Source: Erythrobacter sp. (GTDB lineage Bacteria; Pseudomonadota; Alphaproteobacteria; Sphingomonadales; Sphingomonadaceae). Taken from it: 32,907 nucleotides of DNA. A program made the position numbers and the translations under genes. The first letter of the stretch is position 1. The number at the start of each line of letters is the position of its first letter. Below the pieces are notes generated by a model that saw nothing but the letters and a program-made list of their open reading frames with translations, did no database searches and was not told the DNA's origin. Location: NCBI RefSeq assembly GCF_023653175.1, contig NZ_JAMNXL010000020.1, forward strand, positions 1-32,907, written 5' to 3'. Below, in pieces: positions 28,109-32,907 of the stretch.

Positions 28109-28139
28109 GCCCCGCTTGCCGCGGGCGCTGCGGCGGGGG
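28109..28139 (+). terminator. GC-rich hairpin after the MetE-like pair
   Basis: CCCC...GCCGC followed by GCGGC-GGGG can fold into a GC-rich stem between the second MetE-like gene and zntB. No T-run follows, so it is only a candidate boundary of the catabolic operon. Confidence 0.25.
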
Positions 28140-28152
28140 TAACGGTACGGGC

Positions 28153-29139
28153 ATGAACGGCCCCGCCGCCCCCGCCGCCCCCGCAGCCCCGCTCGCCGCC
28201 CACGCGCTGGTCGTCGAGGACGGCATCGTCGCCGCCATCGACCCCCACGCGGTCGCCACCTATTCCGGCCCCGGCTTCGTCTGGCTCCACGCCGACGGCA
28301 TGGGCGAGCTCAACCTTGCCGACCTGCCCGGCTATGTTCCGCCGATGGCCGCCGGCGCGCTGATTGCACACGAGACCCGTCCGCGCTGTGACGAGATCGA
28401 CGATGCGGTGCTCATCAACCTGCGCGGCACCGCCAAGGAGACCGCGCACGGCAGCGACGGCCTCGTCTCGATCCGCGTCTGGGTGGAGGAGCGGCGCGTC
28501 ACCTCGGTCAGCCGCTACCCGCTCGCCGCGCTCGGCAAGGTCGAGGCGCTGATGCGCGCCGGCAAGATCACCGATGGGGGCGATTTCGTTGCGCTGCTGG
28601 CGCAGGCGATCAGCAAGGAGCTCGATCCCCAGGTTTCCGAGCTCGGCGACAGCCTCGATGATTGCGAGGGGATGCTCGATGGCGACATCTACGCCCTGCG
28701 TCGCATGATCGCCCGGATCCGCAGCCAGGCGATCGTGCTCCGCCGCTTCGTTGCGCCCGATCGCGATGCGCTCAGCGCCATGGCGCAGCTCGAATTCGAG
28801 TGGATCGGCAAGGATGATCGCCTGCACCTGCGCGAGGCGGCGGACCGCTTCGCGCGCATGGCCGAGGAGCTGGAGGCGGTGCGTGAACGCGCCGCGCTGC
28901 TCCACGAACAGCTCACCGACCTGCGCGCCGAGATGATCGACCAGCGCAGCCTCGCCATCGCGGTGACGGCGTTCATCTTCCTGCCGCTGACCTTCGTCAC
29001 CGGCCTGCTCGGCATGAACGTCGAGGGCATTCCCTTCGCGCAGGAACCCTGGTCGTTCTGGGGCGTGGTCGCCTTTTGCGTTGTGATCGGCACGGGCGTG
29101 ATGGGCTGGTTCGCGTGGAAGCAGTGGCTCGACGACTGA
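28153..29139 (+). CDS. zntB: ZntB/CorA-type metal transporter
   Basis: A 328-residue member of the CorA metal transporter superfamily, ZntB branch (zinc/divalent cation transport). The large N-terminal cytoplasmic domain (about 1-265) includes HADGMGELNLADL and ends in a long helix (LREAADRFARMAEELEAVRE). Two C-terminal membrane segments follow: LAIAVTAFIFLPLTFVTGLL, with the pore signature GMNVEGIP right after it, and FWGVVAFCVVIGTGVMGWF. The N-terminus is Ala/Pro rich; the start at ATG 28153 is the first candidate. It follows the MetE-like pair by 48 bases on the same strand. The zinc dependence of those enzymes makes a link tempting but unproven. Confidence 0.9.
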   Translation: MNGPAAPAAPAAPLAAHALVVEDGIVAAIDPHAVATYSGPGFVWLHADGMGELNLADLPGYVPPMAAGALIAHETRPRCDEIDDAVLINLRGTAKETAHGSDGLVSIRVWVEERRVTSVSRYPLAALGKVEALMRAGKITDGGDFVALLAQAISKELDPQVSELGDSLDDCEGMLDGDIYALRRMIARIRSQAIVLRRFVAPDRDALSAMAQLEFEWIGKDDRLHLREAADRFARMAEELEAVRERAALLHEQLTDLRAEMIDQRSLAIAVTAFIFLPLTFVTGLLGMNVEGIPFAQEPWSFWGVVAFCVVIGTGVMGWFAWKQWLDD

Positions 29140-29495
29140 GCGATGTGTTCGGGAATTGCTTGACGCTTCGATCGTTTTCGACCCGGACAGCGCCGGTCAT
29201 GCGCGGCGGGACACAAACCGCCAGATAGTCGATCTTAGGGCCACCTGCCGCCGCGCCGAATGAGAACCTTCTCGGCGCCATGCACGGCACGGCAGCCTGC
29301 GCGCGCGCCCCGGGGCATGGCGATGCCGCAGGTCCCAAGGATCAGGCGAACATATGTCGAGCGTTACGATAAGGCGCTGCTCGGGATAGATCACCAGCCA
29401 GCTTTAGGTGACCTTCGATACGCTGCCGTGATGCACGGCCTGACGCCGGAGCCAGCCTTTCGTGAAGATCCCCCGCCCCGTTGCCTTCGCCGCTT
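29140..29495. other. Gene-free stretch at the left edge of the peptide island
   Basis: 356 bases between zntB and the nucleotidyltransferase stop. It holds the first copy of the 33-bp direct repeat (29328-29360). No ORF here has a good start or recognisable product. Sequence composition is less GC-biased than in neighbouring genes, which suggests decayed or inserted DNA. Confidence 0.6.
29328..29360. repeat. Direct repeat, left copy
   Basis: 33-bp unit with the exact 20-bp core AGGATCAGGCGAACATATGT (29338-29357) shared with 32269-32288. With flanks GCAGGT and GA the two copies match at 29 of 33 positions. They bound the kinase/PqqD/peptide cassette. Confidence 0.85.
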
Positions 29496-30512
29496 TCACC
29501 AGCGCCGGAAGTGGTAGCCCATCCGATCCCGCCAGCGTTGTGGCTGGAGAGCCTCGCGCTGCTGCGCTGCCGATAGCCGGAAAAACGCCGGCAGGGTTTG
29601 TGCCAGGCGCATGCCTGCCTTGCGCCAGCGCGCCCAGCGATCATCGAGCGCGCCCCTCAGCGCTGGCGGCATCGCACCGGGCGGGCCACGGGCCCAATCG
29701 ACCATTGGCCCGGCCGGGGCGAAAACCTGCTGATCGCGCGACAGCAGGTCATCGATTGCGGCGCGATAGGCGCTCTCCCCGTCCGGCAAGCGCAAGTGCA
29801 GTCCGATATCCTGCAGCGAGCGAAGGCCGATATGGCCGAACACATGCCCGCGATCGTGCATCTGGCCGTGGGCGATGGCAATGGCCATGCGGTGCTGCGC
29901 CATCGGCACCCGGACCATGCAGGAGCCGAGCGGCACGCATTCCGATCGCGCCCAGATATCCGGCTCGCCGAGCGCATGGGCATAAGCGGGCGATATCATC
30001 CGGCGATGGAGTTCGACACCCAAGGCGAGTTCGTCATGGGTCGCCATGCCGAGTTGATGGGAAGGTCTGCGCGGCGCGGGGGCGAAACGGAAGCCCCTTT
30101 GCTCCATGAGCGCACGGGCCGCCTGCAATTGCGCCTCATCGGGCAGAACAACATCGAGATCGCCCATCATCCGCACGCCCGGATCAGGCAGGCAGCCCGA
30201 GGCGACCAGACTGGCTCCCTTGATGAGCAGGGGATCAAGCCCGGCCTGCGCAAACCAATCGCAAACCAGCGCAAGCCCATCGGCAAGCTGCGCATTGCGC
30301 TCGCGATTGAGATACAGAACGGCATCGAGATAGTCTGCCGTCTCCTGCGGCACCCGCTCTTGGCCCTGCAGGCGAAACGCCAGCGCTGGCGTGACGAGGT
30401 GATGGCTCGCCGCTGCCATGACGAGGTTCCAGTCGCAATCGGGGGGAGGGGGGCAGGGGTGCTCGGCGATCAGCCAGTGCGCGATCCAGCCATAGGCTTC
30501 AGACGGTCTCAT
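29496..30512 (-). CDS. Nucleotidyltransferase-family protein of the HprK/PqqD-type cassette
   Basis: A 338-residue protein resembling the uncharacterised nucleotidyltransferase family PF14907. The core reads LLIKGASLVASG (Lys98) then GVRMMGDLDVVLP (Arg114 and Asp118-x-Asp120), the DxD metal site of that fold. A second helical domain follows, with several His-rich stretches (AHGQMHDRGHVFGHIGLRS). It starts at ATG 30512, overlapping the kinase stop in ATGA, so it is translationally coupled to it. Such nucleotidyltransferases accompany HprK-related kinases and PqqD-like proteins in predicted peptide-modification systems; the actual reaction is unknown. Confidence 0.82.
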   Translation of the reverse strand: MRPSEAYGWIAHWLIAEHPCPPPPDCDWNLVMAAASHHLVTPALAFRLQGQERVPQETADYLDAVLYLNRERNAQLADGLALVCDWFAQAGLDPLLIKGASLVASGCLPDPGVRMMGDLDVVLPDEAQLQAARALMEQRGFRFAPAPRRPSHQLGMATHDELALGVELHRRMISPAYAHALGEPDIWARSECVPLGSCMVRVPMAQHRMAIAIAHGQMHDRGHVFGHIGLRSLQDIGLHLRLPDGESAYRAAIDDLLSRDQQVFAPAGPMVDWARGPPGAMPPALRGALDDRWARWRKAGMRLAQTLPAFFRLSAAQQREALQPQRWRDRMGYHFRRW

Positions 30513-31300
30513 GCGTGCGCGCCGCCCGCGATGTGTCGAAAGTGGGCATCGATCGCCTCAATCCGGCGATAGGCAATCTCGTAGCAAGGCATTGCCGCCA
30601 GCCAGCGAATGAACCGCTCCACGCGCTCTCGGGTCAGCGGGTAGCCGATCCAGAGCCGGTCCCAGGCGAGCCGCGCGAGCGCATGCAGCGGCCACAATGG
30701 TTGCAGTGCATCATCCCCGTCCGGATCGTAGCGCGGCAAGACCAGCGCCTTGAGCGGCAGGGCCGCCGTGGCACAGCGATCAGGTGGCACATGCAGCATG
30801 CGCGCCATGATCGCCTTGCCGGGATGCGCGCGCGGTTCACCCAGACCACCCGGCCAAGCGGCCGAAATCACGGCGACGCTTCCGGGCTTCACCGAGATCG
30901 GGAGCGGCCAGGGCGCAACCTTGCCGTGCGGGAGGATCGCGAGCAGGTCTTCGGCGACATAGGTCCAGCCCCGCGCCACCAACAGCGCCGAAAGCGTCGA
31001 CTTGCCGGAGCCCGACGGCGCTGCCAGTCCGATTGCGCTGCCAGCCCATGCGATCGCCGCGCCGTGGATCAGCGCCTGCCATTCGGGACGGTGATGGATC
31101 ACATCGAGACAGGCCTGATAGATCGCGCCCTGAACCAGCTCGAGTTCCCGCGTCGTCACCAGCTCGCGTCCGTCGATCGATAAACGCCATTGCCCCGCGG
31201 CAAGGGCCTCGATCAAGAACCGGGCGCCCGGCGTTGCTTCATCCGGGCCGGCGGGCGGGAGGGTGCTATCGAGCCAGAAGGTGAGCTGGGCGGGGGGCAT
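30509..31300 (-). CDS. HprK-related kinase
   Basis: A 263-residue P-loop protein related to the C-terminal kinase domain of HPr kinase/phosphorylase. Walker A is at residues 91-102 (GLAAPSGSGKST, Lys100), preceded by the WQALIHGAAIAW strand and followed by TYVAEDLLAI (Glu117-Asp118, in the Walker B/acidic position). ISVKPGSVAVI and MLHVPPD fit the later part of the fold. It lacks the N-terminal HprK domain, and no HPr gene is nearby, so it probably phosphorylates something other than HPr. The proposed start, ATG 31300, overlaps the PqqD-like gene by 35 bases; an upstream ATG at 31336 is also possible. This matches the family annotated as HprK-related kinase A. Confidence 0.85.
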   Translation of the reverse strand: MPPAQLTFWLDSTLPPAGPDEATPGARFLIEALAAGQWRLSIDGRELVTTRELELVQGAIYQACLDVIHHRPEWQALIHGAAIAWAGSAIGLAAPSGSGKSTLSALLVARGWTYVAEDLLAILPHGKVAPWPLPISVKPGSVAVISAAWPGGLGEPRAHPGKAIMARMLHVPPDRCATAALPLKALVLPRYDPDGDDALQPLWPLHALARLAWDRLWIGYPLTRERVERFIRWLAAMPCYEIAYRRIEAIDAHFRHIAGGAHA

Positions 31301-31640
31301 GGATGACGATCGCCAGTCCGCCGGGCATGGCGGCATATCGGGCGATCTGCCGGCCCGCAGGAGGGAAGGTGTGTTCGCCCGCGCCGCTGCGCACCGGCGG
31401 CGGTGGCGGCGCATGCCAGCTGCGAATCACGTCTGCGGCGGCGGCGCGGGCGGCCGTGCCGCTGACGCGTTCGATATCCTCAAGCAGCACGTCCTGCGGG
31501 TGGCCCTCGCGCAATGCGTGCCACAGCAACGCCGCCAACTCGTTGTAAACGCGCATCTCACCCGCTGCGTTGACAACAACCAGGCCGTCGTCGAAATCAA
31601 TCGCGCTCAAGGCGTCCAGGGAATGGGGAGAATAGCTCAT
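31266..31640 (-). CDS. PqqD-like peptide chaperone of the HprK-related system
   Basis: A 124-residue protein whose first ~75 residues look like a PqqD/RiPP recognition element: a beta-strand segment LVVVNAAGEMRVYNELAALLW followed by a helical segment (HALREGHPQDVLLEDIER) and a further helix (AAAADVIRSW). PqqD-type domains bind leader peptides. The C-terminal part is Pro-rich (HAPPPPPVRSG) with a loosely structured tail. The start at ATG 31640 coincides with one arm of an inverted repeat (CATTGGAT). It is the first gene of the minus-strand operon and divergent from the candidate peptide gene. Confidence 0.75.
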   Translation of the reverse strand: MSYSPHSLDALSAIDFDDGLVVVNAAGEMRVYNELAALLWHALREGHPQDVLLEDIERVSGTAARAAAADVIRSWHAPPPPPVRSGAGEHTFPPAGRQIARYAAMPGGLAIVIHAPRPAHLLAR

Positions 31641-31675
31641 TGGATGTGGAGCGGCATCTTGCCTACAATCCAATG
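31638..31675. promoter_or_regulatory. Inverted repeat in the divergent promoter of the peptide cassette
   Basis: CATTGGAT (31638-31645) and ATCCAATG (31668-31675) are perfect 8-bp arms with centres 30 bases apart, about three helical turns, between the divergent PqqD-like and peptide genes. One arm contains the PqqD-like start codon. It could be an operator for a dimeric or tetrameric regulator, or an RNA hairpin. Confidence 0.45.
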
Positions 31676-31713
31676 ATAGTTAAGAGACTTTATGTCAAAG
31701 CGGGGAAACAAAG

Positions 31714-31929
31714 ATGAATGAAGACTGCGGGTTTCAGGCTGACACCAAGTCCACTTCCTCTGCGAGCGAGCCCAAATCGATTGAGCGGCGTGTCGCTTTG
31801 CAAAGGCTGGCGTTCCATAGTGCGGTGACGGCGCCGATGATGATGGCTATCCTGACTTCCGAAAAGGCCATTGCGCAACGCGGTGGCGGTGGCGGCGGCT
31901 GCATCCCAGAATGCAATTTTGACGTTTGA
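31714..31929 (+). CDS. Candidate ribosomal peptide precursor with Gly6-Cys-x3-Cys tail
   Basis: A 71-residue ORF with a good ribosome site (GGGGAAAC about nine bases before ATG 31714). Residues 1-24 are polar and Ser/Thr rich. Residues 25-55 form a basic/hydrophobic leader-like segment (ERRVALQRLAFHSAVTAP then MMMAILTSEKAIAQ) with an AxA-type cleavage site (AIA-Q). The tail is RGGGGGGCIPECNFDV (Cys63, Cys67). No family is recognised. Its position divergent from a PqqD-like gene and kinase makes it the natural precursor candidate. An ordinary exported small protein is the alternative. Confidence 0.6.
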   Translation: MNEDCGFQADTKSTSSASEPKSIERRVALQRLAFHSAVTAPMMMAILTSEKAIAQRGGGGGGCIPECNFDV

Positions 31930-31945
31930 TTGATGCCAGTCAGAG

Positions 31946-31967
31946 GCGGAGCGCCCATTGGCTCCGC
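31946..31967 (+). terminator. Stem-loop after the candidate peptide gene
   Basis: GCGGAGC (31946-31952) pairs perfectly with GCTCCGC (31961-31967) across an 8-base loop, 16 bases after the peptide gene's stop. It has no T-run. It fits a transcript end for the small gene. Confidence 0.45.
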
Positions 31968-32258
31968 GATAGGGCGCCGGTAGCGCAATACGCCAAGCGC
32001 ACCCGCCTCGCATTCCGGGAAGGAACGCCGCTTGCGTCCCTCGACCACCTCGGCATATGGAAATGGCCGAGCGTGCTTGTGGTCACGCTGGTGCCGGGCG
32101 TGGCCTTCCTGTTCTGGTAGAGGCAGAAGCCCAGCGCAATCGAGCGCCGCGGTTAAACACGGCCACTACTGCCGCCCTCGTCCTTTTCGACCTTCGCGAT
32201 GCTGGCAGCCGGTCTGGCCGATGCTGAAGCGGCTGATGTAACGGGTTGGGTCGGCCGC

Positions 32259-32291
32259 GCAGGTGTCTAGGATCAGGCGAACATATGTTGA
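32259..32291. repeat. Direct repeat, right copy
   Basis: Second copy of the 33-bp unit, in the same orientation as 29328-29360, with the identical 20-bp core. Here the core centre extends to a 10-bp palindrome AACATATGTT. It lies 109 bases before the tRNA-Gly gene. Confidence 0.85.
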
Positions 32292-32400
32292 CCAAGCGCG
32301 TATGGTCGTGGCAATGGGCGAGCGCATTGCGAAGAACGGTGAAAACCGAACTGGAAACCGATCAAGTCTTGCCTCGAACAGCCAGCCTTTTCAGCGCGAT

Positions 32401-32474
32401 GCGGGTGTAGCTCAATGGTAGAGCAGAAGCTTCCCAAGCTTACGACGAGGGTTCGATTCCCTTCACCCGCTCCA
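32401..32474 (+). tRNA. tRNA-Gly (anticodon CCC)
   Basis: A complete cloverleaf: acceptor GCGGGTG (32401-32407) with CACCCGC (32464-32470), D arm GCTCAATGGTAGAGC, anticodon loop TTCCCAA giving CCC (reads GGG), T arm AGGGTTCGATTCCCT, discriminator T and encoded CCA (32472-32474). The anticodon stem has a terminal G-A mismatch. tRNA genes are common integration sites; no second copy of its 3' end is seen in the window. Confidence 0.97.
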
Positions 32475-32490
32475 CCTTTAGAGTAGGTGG
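32472..32490 (+). terminator. Small hairpin directly after tRNA-Gly
   Basis: CCACCT (32472-32477) pairs with AGGTGG (32485-32490) over a 7-base loop, starting at the tRNA CCA. No T-run follows. It may mark the 3' end of the tRNA precursor. Confidence 0.35.
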
Positions 32491-32609
32491 CCGAGAGAGG
32501 CCCCGCGCGCATCAAGGTGCAGCGCCCTGCCTCCTCGCTGTGGCTGTTGGCCCAATCCTCCTCTCAATCGCGAAAAATCGCAGAACTGCGTCGGCTTGGC
32601 TTAAGTGCC

Positions 32610-32636
32610 GGGTATGCACGGGGAAGGCATAACATT
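32610..32636 (+). repeat. Terminal inverted repeat, left arm
   Basis: Begins GGGTATGCACGGGG and ends CATAACATT. It matches the reverse complement of 32861-32887 at 25 of 27 bases. Confidence 0.85.
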
Positions 32637-32860
32637 TATAACATTACAACAAATTCAGAACCTTAGAACATAATATATCCATAACATCGACCCAACCAAG
32701 TTATGCCAGTCTGCCCCAACATTTCGGCTTTGCAATATGCAGCAAAATCAATGAGGTAATGTCTGGCCCTGAAAAATGTTACGTCAGATTATGTCTCAAC
32801 CCTAACCTCAAAAACGGCGGATTTCTGCGGTTTCCAAGGGCGGATTTCGGCCATGTTGGG

Positions 32861-32887
32861 AATGTTATGTCTTCCCCGCGCATACCC
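32861..32887 (-). repeat. Terminal inverted repeat, right arm
   Basis: On the minus strand it begins GGGTATGCGCGGGG and ends CATAACATT, pairing with the left arm 32610-32636. The pair encloses a 278-bp element. No target-site duplication is visible outside the arms. Confidence 0.85.
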
Positions 32888-32907
32888 AGCTCTGCAACGG
32901 CGGGGCG

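Larger units (their letters stand above)
31930..32400. other. Gene-poor stretch between the peptide gene and tRNA-Gly
   Basis: 471 bases without a convincing gene. It holds a stem-loop just after the peptide stop (31946-31967) and the right copy of the 33-bp repeat (32259-32291). A 64-codon TTG-started frame (31926-32120) ends in a membrane-like KWPSVLVVTLVPGVAFLFW but has no good start. It may be a relic. Confidence 0.55.
32475..32907. other. Gene-free region after tRNA-Gly, AT-rich in the middle
   Basis: No ORF of note to the window end. From about 32628 to 32815 the sequence is strikingly AT-rich against the GC-rich background. It holds several TTATGYC-type words and is bounded by 27-bp inverted repeats (32610-32636, 32861-32887). 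The composition suggests acquired DNA. Confidence 0.65.

Noticed and set aside
26665..28905. 746-codon minus-strand frame opposite the MetE-like pair and zntB
   Set aside because: Shadow frame across three real genes on the other strand, with no conserved motifs.
31714..31929. Lasso-peptide precursor interpretation (Gly start with Glu at ring position 9 of the tail)
   Set aside because: No lasso cyclase (asparagine-synthetase-like) or transglutaminase-type protease nearby, and no Thr at the penultimate leader position.
31926..32120. 64-codon frame after the peptide gene with a membrane-like end
   Set aside because: TTG start without a ribosome site, overlaps a stem-loop, no recognisable family. 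Possibly a relic.

Overview
The window is high-GC DNA of alphaproteobacterial type, most likely from Sphingomonadales and plausibly Erythrobacteraceae. This is an inference from codon use, gene style, a TonB receptor heading a catabolic operon, and an HprK/PqqD-type cassette. No rRNA marker is present, so the genus is not fixed. Most of the window is dense chromosome. The last ~4 kb looks accessory.

Layout. (1) 1-5364, + strand: 3' part of a B12-dependent methionine synthase (metH), a small unknown gene, an exported serine hydrolase and a TauE/SafE-type exporter. (2) 5449-10987, +: a tandem-aptamer glycine riboswitch followed by the glycine cleavage genes gcvT, gcvH, gcvPA and gcvPB, with a glycosyltransferase-like gene inserted between gcvH and gcvPA. 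A 19-codon leader ORF lies between riboswitch and gcvT. (3) 11038-15406, -: a polysaccharide flippase, then a lipoprotein, a NodB-type deacetylase and methylmalonate-semialdehyde dehydrogenase (the last three in one transcription unit starting with mmsA). (4) 15545-17853: a secreted SMP-30-type lactonase (+) converging on a secreted M24 peptidase-like protein (-).

(5) 17917-28104: an apparently uncharacterised catabolic regulon. It holds a citrate-synthase-fold lyase (-), a CaiB/BaiF CoA-transferase, an IclR regulator, an unknown protein, a TonB receptor, a WrbA quinone reductase, a VOC protein, an alpha/beta hydrolase and two adjacent proteins related to the MetE C-terminal domain. Two nearly identical 32-bp twin palindromes (TTCG-N5-CGAA twice) lie at the only two substantial promoter gaps of this cluster. 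They tie both halves together and are the natural candidate operator of the local IclR protein. The substrate cannot be read from sequence.

(6) 28153-29139: a ZntB/CorA-type transporter. (7) 29328-32291: a short island bounded by two direct copies of a 33-bp repeat (29/33 identical). It holds a minus-strand operon (PqqD-like chaperone, HprK-related kinase, nucleotidyltransferase) and a divergent 71-codon gene whose product ends in a Gly6-Cys-x3-Cys tail, a candidate modified-peptide precursor. (8) 32401-32474: tRNA-Gly(CCC), followed by an AT-rich, gene-free 278-bp element closed by 27-bp inverted repeats.
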